Source: Oasisia sp. SBJ-2009
Taxonomy: Eukaryota; Annelida; Polychaeta; Sabellida; Siboglinidae
Assembly (NCBI GenBank): GCA_964017155.1
Contig: OZ024867.1
Coordinates: 21,309,780-21,373,779, forward strand
DNA length: 64,000 nucleotides
Reading direction: 5' to 3'
The notes below the pieces were generated by a model. That model did no database searches, had not been told where the DNA came from, and saw only the letters and a program-made list of their open reading frames with translations. The translations under genes and the position numbers were made by a program. Of this stretch, positions 38,193 to 51,719 are shown piece by piece; position 1 is the first letter of the stretch, and each line of letters begins with the position of its first letter.

Positions 38193-38208
38193 TCACATTC
38201 AATAAAAT
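38096..38208. repeat. Palindrome with (TA)n core
   Basis: ATTTTATTGAATGTGAT (38096-38112) and its exact reverse complement (38192-38208) flank about 75 bp of TA-rich repeat. This is the third inverted duplication in the window centred on TA. Confidence 0.9.
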
Positions 38209-38269
38209 ATGCACGCATCGTCTAACATCTAACACAACTCATCATCATCATCATGCTGTCGATCGCAAT

Positions 38270-39170
38270 GCGACAAAGACTGTTTCCATCACTTGACTAT
38301 TGCTCTCCATTTATCTCTCTGCTGTGAGAATGATATCCATGCGCCGTTCTTTATGTCTCTCTGCTTCAGGTTTCTCTTGATGGTATCCTTGAATCGGAGA
38401 CGAGGGAGCCCTCTCTTTATGTAACCAGAAGACAGTTGAGAGTAGATAATCTGCTTTGGTAGCCTGTCTGGTGACTTCCTTATAAGGTGTCCTGTCCACC
38501 GGAGATTCTTTCTGATCGGAAGATCTTCCATAGATGGCAGCCCTGTCCGTTCGAGTATGTCCATGTTTGTCACTTTGTCAATTCAGGTTTATCTCATGTA
38601 CGAACGCAAATGTCGCAGCATGAAGGTATGCTGCTTTTTCATATGTCGTCTGTACACTGTCCAGGCCTCCGCTACGTATAGGAGGATGGACAGCACGATT
38701 GCACGGTATATCTTGCCTTTAACCCGCATGGACACGTGGTGGTTGTTTCAGAGTGTCTGACGTAGTCGGCTGAAAGATGCACTAGCCATGGCCATCCTCC
38801 TCTGCATTTCAGCGTCAATGCATCTATTACTTGATGTAATGCTTCAGACGTAAGTGATTTCCACAACATAGTTCAGCTTGTTTCCATCAACCATGCTATC
38901 CTCCTTTCGGGTTCTTGTAGAGTTGGGTTGGTACAGCTCCCTACTTTCTTCTTCGGGTTTGGCACTCCAGGAAAAAAAAAGTCGGTGAGACTCTGAGGAC
39001 CTTGCTTCACATAGGGCGGCGATGTCGATGTTGTATTTGGCAAGTTCCACTGATACTAGTGCCGTACGTCTTTGTGGTTTGTCAGCTATTTCTCGCTCGA
39101 GGAGAGTCCTGACGTTCCATTGTGCCATTGTCAGCAGTTGTCTTCGTCTTCTTCATAGCTCATTTCACAC
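38270..39170 (-). mobile_element. RTE/BovB-like LINE remnant
   Basis: The right part (from 39128 down) reads AQWNVRTLLERE, then RRTALVSVELAKYNIDIAAL, the N-terminus of an RTE/BovB-type endonuclease. The left part reads a C-terminal ORF2 end: DILERTGLPSMEDL, NLRWTGHLIRKS, LPKQIIYSQL and RFKDTIKRNLKQRDI (38289-38573). Between them a frame with YGAETWTVYKRH can be made out near 38650. Most of the RT is deleted. It lies in the intron between exons 6 and 7. Confidence 0.8.
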
Positions 39171-39241
39171 TGTCGACGGAAGATAAGGTCGAGCAGCGCC
39201 GCCGTTGGTAACCCGGGCGACGGCAGATCCGGTATGGTAAG

Positions 39242-40506
<1,265 letters not shown>

Positions 40507-40548
40507 ATCAATAAAACAATAAAAAAATAAAAAAAATAAAACAAATAA

Positions 40549-40555
<7 letters not shown>

Positions 40556-40592
<37 letters not shown>
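40556..40592. repeat. (TA)n microsatellite
   Basis: Short TA array after an AAAACAAAT-rich stretch. Confidence 0.9.
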
Positions 40593-40596
<4 letters not shown>

Positions 40597-40996
40597 CAAT
40601 AAAACAATATGTAAGAATATAAAAGAAATGAAGATCAGTATAGAAGAAGAGAGAAGAAGCGAGAAGAAAATAGTTGCCTTAAAGCATTGACGCAAAACAA
40701 CGCTAGAGAAAGGACGGAAATAACGGATAACGGCTGTGAACTTATACGGCAACAAATATACATATAGAACAGTACTTGTTTAACAAATAACAAATGTTAG
40801 TATGTTCTTATATAAAAAATACATCTTACAATTAACTCATTATCATATTAATGAACTTTGTACATCACTGTAACACTCACTTTTAGTTATGCCTGGAACC
40901 GCTGTATCTTTTTTCACTGAAAACCAACGATCATGCGGAATGTCCTCCGGTGTATTATCTTATTTAGGCAGGCGATGCGGGGTGTGCGGTACGGTG

Positions 40997-41237
40997 GGTG
41001 CGGTGCGGTGCGGTGCGGTGCGGTGCGGTGCGGTGCGGTGCGGTGCGGTGCGGTGCGGTGCGGTGCGGTGCGGTGCGGTGCGGTGCGGTGCGGTGCGGTG
41101 CGGTGCGGTGCGGTGCGGTGCGGTGCGGTGCGGTGCGGTGCGGTGCGGTGCGGTGCGGTGCGGTGCGGTGCGGTGCGGTGCGGTGCGGTGCGGTGCGGTG
41201 CGGTGCGGTGCGGTGCGGTGCGGTGCGGTGCGGTGCA
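40997..41237. repeat. (TGCGG)n pentanucleotide array
   Basis: About 48 units with no visible interruption. It ends about 145 bp from exon 6. Confidence 0.97.
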
Positions 41238-41381
41238 ATCTTACCAAATACACGTACAGTGGATTGCCTTTGTTCAGTTTAACGATATAACGCAGATGGA
41301 TTTCATAAACTATGTTAAGCAATATTGACACTAAATTTATCATGAGTGTGAAATAATGTACATGAGTACATTTATACTCAC

Positions 41382-41492
41382 TAGAACAAGTCAGTCCAGT
41401 GTAATTCCTAGGGCAGTTACAGTTGAATGTGTTGTCAAGATTTGTGCAATTTCCTCCATTTTTGCACGGAGATTTCTCGCAAAAATTATCCG
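41382..41492 (-). CDS. EGF-like exon 6 of the minus-strand gene
   Basis: Acceptor ATGATGCAG and donor GTGAGT, phase 1-1, 111 bp. CEKSPC, CKNGGNC, TNLDNTFNCNC (beta-hydroxylation pattern), PRNYTGLTC. NYT is a possible N-glycosylation site not seen in its sisters. Block sister is exon 10. Confidence 0.9.
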
Positions 41493-41735
41493 CTGCATCA
41501 TAATTGTAACGAATACAAGACTGCTTGCATTTATTTAGTATAATGAAAGAGTTAATATATTGTCAGAATCATATTAAACGTCATCCGTTCATATTGTTCT
41601 ATACAATGTCCCCGAGAACTACATATCTTATTCAATCTGAAACCACAGTTAGTTAGTTCGACCATTCAAAGTCATCCCACGATTACTTCTAAGCGCAATG
41701 TGAAGACGAAAAGTCAGCGTAATCAAACTGAACAG

Positions 41736-41771
41736 CATTTTGGCACGGATATTTCTTGCAACAATGATACG
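41736..41771 (-). pseudogene. Truncated EGF exon start
   Basis: The reverse strand shows acceptor CGTTGCAG followed in phase 1 by sequence reading YHCCKKYPCQN, then the match to EGF exons stops. It keeps acceptor, C1 and C2 but loses the rest, and CTGCTA arrays begin shortly beyond. It is a dead extra copy next to exon 6. Confidence 0.7.
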
Positions 41772-41837
41772 CTGCAACGAAATATTAGACACAAGTATAT
41801 TAGCACCACGACTATCATTACTTGTTCTTGTACTACT

Positions 41838-42330
41838 AGTGCTACTGCTACTGCTACTGCTACTGCTACTGCTACTGCTACTGCTACTGCTACTGCTACT
41901 GCTACTGCTACTGCTACTGCTACTGCTACTGCTACTGCTACTGGTACTGCTACTGCTACCGCTGGCGCTGCCGCTGGCGCTGCCGCTGCCGCTGCCGCTG
42001 CCGCTGCCGCTGCCGCTGCCGCTGCCGCTGCCGCTGCCGCTGCCGCTGCCGCTGCCGCTGCCGCTGCCGCTGCCGCTGCCGCTGCCGCTGCCGCTGCCGC
42101 TGCCGCTGCCGCTGCCGCTGCCGCTGCCGCTGCCGCTGCCGCTGCCGCTGCCGCTGCCGCTGCCGCTGCCGCTGCCGCTGCCGCTGCCGCTGCCGCTACC
42201 GCTACCGCTACCGCTACTGCTACTACTACTATTAATACTGCTATTATTATTATTATTATTATTACTATTACTACTAATACTAATAGTAGTAATAGCAGTA
42301 CTACTACTACTAGTTATGGTATTATTATTA
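41838..42330. repeat. CTGCTA / CGCTGC / CGCTAC / (TTA)n array
   Basis: CTGCTA units to about 41955, CGCTGC units (about 41970-42195), CGCTAC and CTGCTA units, then TTA/CTA trimers. Intron between exons 5 and 6. Confidence 0.95.
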
Positions 42331-42681
42331 CTAAATGTAGTTTATTAATAGAAGTAGTTGTAATAGTAATATTGGCACCAGACGATGCAGCAGCAGCAAC
42401 ACTATTAGTAGTAGCTGCTGTAGCAGTAGTAACATTACACAGTTGCGTTCCTTTAGTCAGGCGACTAATCCTGGTTTACCAGTCCCTTCAGTGCAAAGAA
42501 GAACAACAATAATTACATCGCCAATAATAATGCATGTATAACAATTATATATACATTGAGTTTCCGTTATTGGATTTAAAGTATAACCCTTCCAGATTTC
42601 TTTGTTTAATCATCTAATTTAAGTAGCATTCGTTCTCAGTTTAAAGTTTACTTTGAAGTACACGGGTATATAAAAACTTAC

Positions 42682-42792
42682 TGGAGCAGGTGGGTCCAAT
42701 GTAATCCTTTCGGCAGCTACATTTGTATGTTTCGATAAGATTTGTGCAAGTCCCTCCATTATGGCACGGTGATGACTTGCAAAAATTACGAA
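42682..42792 (-). CDS. EGF-like exon 5 of the minus-strand gene
   Basis: Acceptor ATGTTACAG and donor GTAAGT, phase 1-1, 111 bp. CKSSPC (O-glucose), CHNGGTC (O-fucose), TNLIETYKCSC (beta-hydroxylation), RKDYIGPTC. Nearly identical to exon 9, and the flanking introns match too (both then run into a Penelope-like fragment). Confidence 0.9.
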
Positions 42793-43029
42793 CTGTAACA
42801 TAATTGCAATGATGCGTGCTGAGACCTTTTATTTTTTTATTATATTGGACAGAGTTGATTTGTTGTCCGGGTCATATTAAACAAAACCCAGTTTCTATTC
42901 ATTAATGTGTAATTTATTGTTATACAAATTAACATTATCACCGTGATCTTGTCCTCCTCATTAAACTTTATAATTTACATTATTTTTGGGGAGTAAGGTC
43001 TTTGTTTATTTGCTCATAGGTCTTGTTTT

Positions 43030-43591
43030 CGAAAAACATAGTTGTAAGTTTCTGTTCATTTTTGTCAGTGTCCATTATTATTGTCGCATTCCATTGTCTG
43101 GCGGCAGGACCATTATTATGTTTTCTTTTCTCAATTCCACACGGGCTTGCCGTTCTTTCTTGCTGATGTTCGGCTTCGGTTATTTTGCGGACTTCGTAAT
43201 GCCAGGTACCTGGCCTCTCAATTGGTCATACATGGGCAAAGAAATTCATGTCTGCTCGGTTACCAAGACAACATCGTTTTGATTTTTTAAACCACTACGA
43301 CTACCACTACCACTACTACTGCTACTGCTACTGCTACTGCTGCTGCTGCTGCTGCTGCGGCTGCGGCTGCGGCTGCGGCTGCGGCTGCGGCTGCGGCTGC
43401 GGCTGCGGCTGCGGCTGCTGCTGCTGCTGCTGCTACTGCTACTGCTACTGCTACTGCTACTGCTGCTGCTACTGCTGCTGCTACTGCTGCTGCTACTGCT
43501 GCTGCTACTGCTGCTGCTACTGCTGCTGCTACTGTTGCTACTACTGCTGCTACTACTGCTGCTGCTGCTACTACTGCTGCTACTACTGCTG

Positions 43592-43626
<35 letters not shown>

Positions 43627-43702
43627 ACTGCTACTGCTACTGCTACTGCTACTGCTACTGCTACTGCTACTGCTACTGCTACTGCTACTGCTACTGCTAC
43701 TG

Positions 43703-43755
<53 letters not shown>

Positions 43756-44120
43756 ACTGCTACTGCTACTGCTACTGCTACTGCTACTGCTACTGCTACT
43801 GCTACTGCTACTGCTACTGCTACTGCTACTGCTACTGCTACTGCTACTGCTACTGCTACTGCTACTGCTACTGCTACTGCTACTGCTACTGCTACTGCTA
43901 CTGCTACTGCTACTGCTACTGCTACTACTACTACTACTAATACTATTACTACTACTAATACTAATACCATTAATAAAAATAAAATGTGATTAGTAGGTGC
44001 ATTCGCCCTCGTAACAAGTCTATTTCGGCTTTCCTGATAATGTATCTCTCCTTCTGTGTTAGGTGACGCATCAGAGCTTTAGACTGGGAGGTGTTACATT
44101 CTGATCTTCGCAACGCAGGG
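43030..44120 (-). mobile_element. Second Penelope-like fragment, split by a CTG/CTA array
   Basis: 43030-43285 and about 43990-44110 match the Penelope-like fragment at 30180-30570 and its flank (shared GCTTTAGACTGGGAGGTG and CACGTGACTCCTCAGACG). The reading frame is broken. Between the two halves sits about 650 bp of CTG/CTA array that the other copy lacks. Confidence 0.65.
43290..43945. repeat. (CTG)n / (CTGCTA)n / (CGGCTG)n array
   Basis: CTGCTA, CTG, CGGCTG, CTG, mixed CTGCTGCTA, CTGCTA, CTG (43705-43752), CTGCTA and ACT blocks in sequence. It is inserted at the position corresponding to AAACCACTT near 30430 in the sister Penelope-like fragment. Confidence 0.95.
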
Positions 44121-44664
44121 AAAACACCAGGTGATTTATGTGTCACGTGACTCCTCAGACGACTCCAGTTGCCTTATTCACTATCGGCGTCCTTCATCAG
44201 CAGACTGTCTCACACAAGTAGTCTTAGTAAACTTAATCTCACATCCAACCGATATTTGCATTTCACTCAATCAAATACGTTGGCCGTGTTATATATTGAT
44301 GTACAATAGGAGAAATGCGATGTTATTTCTTACAGGTTCGCCGGTTTGATTGTCACTAGCTTAAAGTGACAACGAACTACACCGGAATAGCCGTATTCTT
44401 TGTATACAAGTTACGAATGTACGTACATGAAACAAATCGTTTTCATTAGCACATTAAGTTACGTATGTCTCTTGCCGCTGTAGTGTAGTAATTATTAAAT
44501 GAAATGTAAAGTGTTTTGACTAATCATAAAATAAGTGTAAAGGAATAAAAACTTATGTTATCATCCGTTTATTGTTAAACAATATTCACGCTGTGTTTTT
44601 TACGTACAGTTAACGTGAAAACCATCTTGGAAAGAACATGTATGCATGCTAATATTTTACTCAC

Positions 44665-44775
44665 ATTGGCAGTATTTTCCGATGAAACCGTCTCTGCAAT
44701 CACAAAAGCTTTCTGTTTCATAATTACTGCAACACCCTCCATTTTTGCACGGATTTCTGTAGCAATAATTATATC
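44665..44775 (-). CDS. EGF-like exon 4 of the minus-strand gene, with a seventh cysteine
   Basis: Acceptor ATGTTACAG and donor GTGAGT, phase 1-1, 111 bp. CYRNPC, CKNGGCC, SNYETESFCDC, RDGFIGKYC. The residue before C3 is Cys, where sister exon 8 has Thr, giving an odd number of cysteines and removing the O-fucose sequon. The free thiol could pair between chains or modules, or it may be an allele or assembly error. Confidence 0.88.
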
Positions 44776-45334
44776 CTGTAACATTGAAATTGCTACGTGT
44801 GTGTTTGCATTTTCAGTAAATTGTAAAAAGTAGTTTACCTTGTATATGTGATATAATTTATTATTTCAATAGTTTCTCTTTCAGTGGTAACCAGTAGTAG
44901 AAGGCACCATGCATGCCATGGCTCTATGCATTGGTGACACGGATATGCTTTTTTCGGGTAGTGACAGTTATAGCTGTTACCGATTCCTTAGCGACAGCGA
45001 ATCTGCAAGAATCTGCCGAATGTTTGACCGACACAGTAACATACCAGGAGCCTCCGTTGGAACTAGCATAGATTCAGCACAAAGGTTAAACGTAGGCAAG
45101 ATTCAGTTGCGACAGCAACATTGCGGCGCATTTTTACAAGAGCCGCTTTCCGGTGTTCCTGTGGCATATTGCAATATGACCGAGTTTGTATATGTTCCGT
45201 CTGCTGTTGGTATATATCCTGAATGCACAACAAGTACCTTAAATCACTCTGAAGCTAAATTTTGGAATAAACCTTGTTGCGTTTTATTTCGCCTAATAAT
45301 ATAACCGACGTTATGTAGACAAATATATAGTAGT
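44776..45334 (-). other. Intron between exons 3 and 4, homologous to 31.1-31.45 and 37.1-37.37 kb
   Basis: No exon. Landmarks such as GTTACCGATTCCTT and TTGGAATAAACCTTG also occur in the sister intron around the inserted LINE copy 2. Together they give the pre-insertion state of that intron. Confidence 0.65.
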
Positions 45335-45345
45335 ATTAATACGTG

Positions 45346-45721
45346 TACGATTCTCGAGAAAACTGAAATTAGGATGTTGTGAGGAATAAAAGGAGTAACA
45401 TTGAGAGACAGAGTAATGAATGGGGACATCAGAAAGGAGCTAGGTGTGAGTAGCATACAAGAGAAAGTAAGAGAAATGACACTACGCTGGTATGAACACA
45501 TGCAGAGAATGGAATAAAACGAAGTGAGAGCAGTTGGTGACATGAGAGTGCCAGGAAACAATCCAAGGGGGAGACCAAGAGGGAGATGGATGGATGGTGT
45601 CCGAAGGGATATACAGGCAGTGCTGATCACCCCCGGGGATGCCCAGGACAGAACATTCTGGAAATCAAGAATTCGGGCCGCTGACCCCACCTAGTGGGAA
45701 AAGGCGAAGAAGAAGAAGATA
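45346..45721 (+). mobile_element. 5'-truncated RTE-like LINE 3' end with 11-bp target-site duplication
   Basis: Frames read TEIRML, then LRDRVMNGDIRKELGVSSIQ, LRWYEHMQRM, VPGNNPRGRPRGRWMDGVRR, DAQDRTFWKSRIRAADPT, the end of an RTE/L1-like ORF2, followed by a GAA-rich tail. ATTAATACGTG occurs at 45335-45345 and 45722-45732, a perfect 11-bp target-site duplication. The element sits 7 bp into the intron after exon 3. The sister exon 7 donor region (37360-37374) is uninterrupted. Confidence 0.9.
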
Positions 45722-45739
45722 ATTAATACGTGCACTCAC

Positions 45740-45874
45740 TCTCGCAGTACCGGCCAAAGTAACGTCGTGCGCATATGCAACGGTATCGTCCTCTTCTATC
45801 GTAACTCCATTTATTTTTGGAAAATAGGCAAGTGGCTCCGTTTTGGCACGGTTGAGAATCGCAGATATTTCGGT
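45740..45874 (-). CDS. EGF-like exon 3 of the minus-strand gene (first EGF module)
   Basis: Acceptor TTGTGTTGCAG and donor GTGAGT, phase 1-1, 135 bp. CDSQPC (O-glucose), CQNGATC (O-fucose), a long C3-C4 loop of 16 residues (SKNKWSYDRRGRYR), then CICARRYFGRYC. The loop is strongly basic. It is the first EGF after the putative tetrabasic cleavage site, so it would form the mature N-terminus (GYYRNICDSQPC). Its donor lies 7 bp from a retroelement insertion. Confidence 0.9.
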
Positions 45875-46553
45875 CTGCAACACAATTTGAATGACATTGC
45901 TACTTATCGCTGTACATTTGCAGTAAACAAAACATTTACTATTACCAGCCATTTTCTTTGAAGAAATTAATTTTAAAATATAAAACTATTCACAAACAAA
46001 TATGCGCCTAGATTTTGGTTATTTAGATTGTCTTGTTTGCATTATTTGGACATTAGTGTACTAAGTGTCGTGAATGTTGGCTATTTGTGACCAGAATCAG
46101 CCAATAGGCATATACGTTTTATATACAATGTGATTGTAATTTCGGACTTTTCCCATACATGATGACACCATTGCTTAATGTTTAAGAGACATGTGGATAC
46201 ATTTTCTTAAATATTTCAGTTTCCTCCTGTGTAGCAGTAATAGTAGTATTTGCAGTAGCGGTACATTTGAATTGTCATAGGGTGCAACAGCCAATCACCA
46301 GGATTGCTCAAAGCCATTTACATTTACTCCTTGCAGTAGCAGAAGCAGTAGTAGTTATAGGCAACTTGTTGTCGTCCTGAGATCTTAGCAATAACTTTAG
46401 TAACAGTACTATATATATATATATGGGTCCTCGCCTTGTAATCGAAGATCACTTGTTGGCCGATTGTAAAGGCAAATTTTTTGTCACAATATTATTTTTG
46501 CGGGCCAAAACACGCTAATTGGACAATGTGTACAGATGCACAATTTCAAAAAG
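45875..46553 (-). other. Intron 2, 3' part, homologous to 37.5-38.1 kb
   Basis: No exon. It matches the sister intron (for example GGCATATACGTTTTATATAC and TTGGACAATGTGTACAG) up to the point where the TIR element at 46554 begins, so the sister supplies an empty site. Confidence 0.7.
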
Positions 46554-47367
46554 CCTAAAGGCAGCTTATGTCGACCAGTGCCTAGAGGACCGGCTTATGT
46601 AGACCAGACATATTTTCTTTATTTAATAGATTTTCCAAAGATGTAAAACTGGAACATTGTTTCTAATACTAATGTTTAACACAAAAAGAAAGTTCATAAA
46701 AATATTTCAATAAATAAGGTATATGCCAAAAAAATCAGTCTACATAAAACCCGCGTATGCATATATGCCGATTTATGTAGACCGAAGTAACGCCGGAAGC
46801 TACATATATTTAGTTAGCCTGTTTTAGCGGTATACGCAGAATCTAGTGTACAGTACAACAGTGTAGAGAAATGGCAACTAAGTCGAAGCCCAAGTTATGT
46901 TTGATCACGGAATGTATCGATGCCATAACAACAAATACCAACATTTTGTAAAGATAAAATGCCAGTTTTACTAATTTACACATAATAATATAGCCTTTTG
47001 CATCAGTATGAAGCATATCATACACGAAACTCCAACCCTTCGTTCGGTATATACCGTAAATATAGATTTATAAGAACTTTGACCCGGTACACATAATCCG
47101 GCACATAATATACTCAAAAATATGCACAGCGCTGGAGAAAACATGCTCAAAATCACTTAAGATGTTGTTCATTTAAACATTAAGTACGCACAGTACTTCA
47201 CTGTCATATGAACTGTGTGCACAAGCAATGGTGCTGATCAATTCAGTTGTGTTAGTTGTGAACTAACACGTCGAATCTTTATGTAGACCAGTTTTGGTCT
47301 ACATAAAACAGCGGTCTACATAAGCCGATCCTATATGCATAATCGGTCGACATAAGCTGCCTTTAGG
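46554..47367. mobile_element. Non-autonomous TIR element with repeated GGTCTACATAA motif
   Basis: Perfect 23-bp terminal inverted repeats: CCTAAAGGCAGCTTATG... at 46554-46576 and its complement at 47345-47367. Internally GGTCTACATAA or its complement TTATGTAGACC occurs at about 46595, 46738, 46771, 47278, 47296 and 47313, clustered near both ends. There is no transposase frame. A 2-bp AG flanks both sides, too short to assign a superfamily. The homologous intron at 38.08 kb lacks it. Confidence 0.8.
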
Positions 47368-47369
47368 AG

Positions 47370-48055
<686 letters not shown>

Positions 48056-48056
<1 letters not shown>

Positions 48057-51000
48057 AGGCATTCCCACAAAATCAGTCACATGTCGCCAAAAAGCAAATT
48101 TGAGATATTTATACCATAAGAAAGCCAAGAAAATTGCCTTTCATTTTGTGTATTAAAAATTATGATGTCTGAAAAATTTGCGAAGATAGTTTAGTTTGAA
48201 CATCGCTTCGTTGAAAAAGTAAAATCTGAAAAAAACGTACTTAAAGATTAGCTATACAAACACCACGGATACGGGCACTTTTATGTAGGCTAGAGTACTC
48301 AAATTTGAACTGTGTTGTGTAGACGTAGTCTGTTGTTTATGTGTAAGTTTTCAAGTTATATCTTTGGCGAATTCAGTCATAGTCGATCTCTCAGTGTCAA
48401 CAACAATCACTGCCAGATGGGTCTCCGCTTTTTCAAGTGCCGCCGTTGCGTCAGTGACTCGCAAATCGCAATTATCCTCGCTCTCTTCTTCCATTATTTC
48501 GGATTCCGACGATTCCTCGTCATCCCTTGATTCACTTTGCAACAAATAATCGTTTAGGAAACGTTCTAAGACCAAACCCGCGCTGTCATCAGTGAATTAC
48601 GCCCACAATTTCGATTCAACAGTCGAGCCAACTCAAGTTCGTTGTTACAACCGGTTGTCAACGATATACTGATTCATTAGCAATCCACATAAAAGCGCGG
48701 ACTGTTAAAATACTGCTATAAAACAACAACTCAATGGCAAACCCACCACGTAAACAATCCAAACACAGCGATTTTCGCAGACGACAAACGGAACGGAAAT
48801 GGATATCGTCCAATGGCCAACGCGTATTGGGTCACGTAGAGAGTCGTAGTAGCAACATGCCGCTTTGAATAACATCTTTGACATTGTGATTCTGATTGGT
48901 TGGTTTTGCGTTTTCCTGCGAAACCTGTTCTATTTTCGGATAGCTGATATTCTTAGCTTTCTGACGATGTACGGAATACGGCGATCGACCGAGTGAGAAT
49001 TAAGATATATGCACTTAAAAAAAAATCAGTTGTTTTGCCTTTGGTTTTTTTCATTCTCCTAACACGAAATTAAGTCCTGTACTTACAAAACGCACTTGAA
49101 GATTAGCTATACAAACGCTATGGATACAGGCATTTTTATGTAGGCTAGAATACCCAAATTTGGACTGTATCATGTAGGCATATGCTGCTATATGTGTATA
49201 CATTTTCAGGTTATTACCTGTACAATGTAACATTAAATAATAAGTTAAATTACATACGTGTTATGCGTAAAAAATCACACTATTACATACTGTCACTAAG
49301 GATCGATTTACCCTGTCTGATCCCAATCATAATACACAATTAAATTTTGGGAATATGTTTAATAACAGCACATATAATAATTGATTTGAAATTTATTTTA
49401 ACAACAACAATTACTACTACTACTACTACAGTATACATACATACAATACAATTTGTTGAAAAAATGGTAAAAGAAGTACAATACTTATCATGTTTACCCT
49501 TATAATTGCTTAATTACATACATAAAGCATCTGAACAATGCAATAGAAGGTGCGACAACACTATTTACTTGTACAACCATACGACATTTAATCGAAAAAA
49601 GACATTGTGACATTTATTGATGAAAAAACCTCTATAACAATACACAATCTGAATGTTTAATTTTGTTATTTAATTTATGTTGGCACAACAGTCTAGGACT
49701 CTAACACATAAATATTCAACAGTCTATCTGTATAACACTTTTTGAAATGATAAATATTCTTACAACTAATCAGTGAATTATCGAGGGTGTTCCAAAGTTT
49801 AACCCCAGTAACAAAAATACACATATTTTTTAAGTTAGTACGTACATAGATTTGCTTGAACTTACACTTATGCCTGGATGAATATAATGATTCATGTATT
49901 CTAAATAATTTGTGTACATTCATTGGTAATATATAACGATATGCCTTAAACATAATTATAGCAGTTTTTAGTTTTACAAGATCTGGTATTTTAAGAATAT
50001 GTACATTGTTAAATAGTAAGTTTGTGTGATCAAGTCTTTTGTCCCCACAAATTAATCTTATAACTTTTCTGTAATAAAACTAAACAATGAATATTTGTAG
50101 CATATGTGTTACCTAATACTTCAGCACAATACATAATATAAGGCATGAAAAGAGAATAGTACAAAATATGCATACCATGTTTGTTAATCAAGGAACTGGC
50201 TCTATACATAATAGCACAACATTTTGACAGTTTAGATTTTATTGATAAAATGTGACTTTTCCAGTTTAATTTGTAATCAATTACTACACCTAAAAATTGT
50301 GTGTAATTTACTCTATTGATTTTCTCTTAATTTTTCTAACACAAATATCTGCAGTTATTCTGCGATTACCAAAAAGCATGTAATTAATTTTTGATATATT
50401 AAGAGACAATCTATTAACAGAAAACCATGTATGCAGTTGTTCTAAACCACCATTTATCATTCGAACAAGTCTCGAACACAACATAATAGTTTGTATCATC
50501 AGCAAATAAAATATAGTTGAACACTTGTGAGACTTTACAGATGTCATTAATATACATGATAAATAATGTTGGTCCCAAAATGGAACCCTGAGGGACACTA
50601 CACGATACATTTAGTATTTCTGAATGACAGTTATTAAAATGACAAACTGCTTTCTATTTTCTAAATAACTCTGAATCCATTCGTGTGCGACACCACGCAA
50701 ACCATAGAAATGCAGTTTTTTTTACACAGTATATCATGATCAACAGTATCAAAGGCCTTCTTTAGGTCAATAAATAACACACAAGAAGAGTACATTATAA
50801 TTAATTAATTGACGAAAACACATTTGGCCAAGCCACCGGGGCGCCAAATGTACACACAATTGTGGGCATGTTCACACTGGGCGGCCACGGCCTTGATTTG
50901 GTTTAGTGTGGGAGGATCCACGGTCTCGACCACGACCTAGCCCACGAGTCATGACCTCGCCCACGACCTCGTCCACGACCTCGCCCTCGCTGATTTGCCA

Positions 51001-51719
51001 CAACAGACTCTACACTCTACACTACAACAGACTCCGAATTACTCCAGCAGCGTTTCACACTGGCTGTTGACACTGACACCTCCTCCACGCTCGAAATTTT
51101 GATTTAGCAGCCGAGCCAACTCAAATTCGTCGGTACTACCGGTTGTCAATGACGTACTTATAGAATGACAATCCACGTAAAAGCGCGCACTCTTAAAATA
51201 CTGCTATAAAACAACACATTAATGACAAATCCACAACGCAAACAACCCAACCAGACGAAACGGAAATGGATATCGTCCAATAGGCGACGCGTATCGGGTC
51301 ACGTGATAGCAACAAGCCGATTTGCATACGATCCTTATTTGATTCTGTTAGGTTGGTGTCGTAGTTTACCACGAAACCTGTTCTATATTTGGAGAGCCGG
51401 TATTCTTAGCTTTCAGACGATGTACGGAATATGGCGATCGACCGAAGGAGAATTAAGATAATGGCACTTGAAAAAGTCTAATTTTGGCCTTTGTTCTTGC
51501 ACATTCTCCTAACACCCAATTAAGACCGCTTACTAAAGTGTCATTTATTGATATTTACAAGAAGCATTTCTATAAAAGCTTCGGTGCGGTGAAAGATGAA
51601 CAATTTTTAATGTAGATAGTATCAAAATCTCAAAATCGTCCACATCGACCCGCATTCATTATTTTGGCCCGTGCAGCGTAATTGCAATATGCGACATCCG
51701 ACTGATTTCGTCGGAATGC

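Noticed and set aside
45244..45690. 148-residue minus-strand frame
   Set aside because: Antisense shadow of the RTE-like fragment, whose plus-strand reading has recognisable ORF2 motifs.
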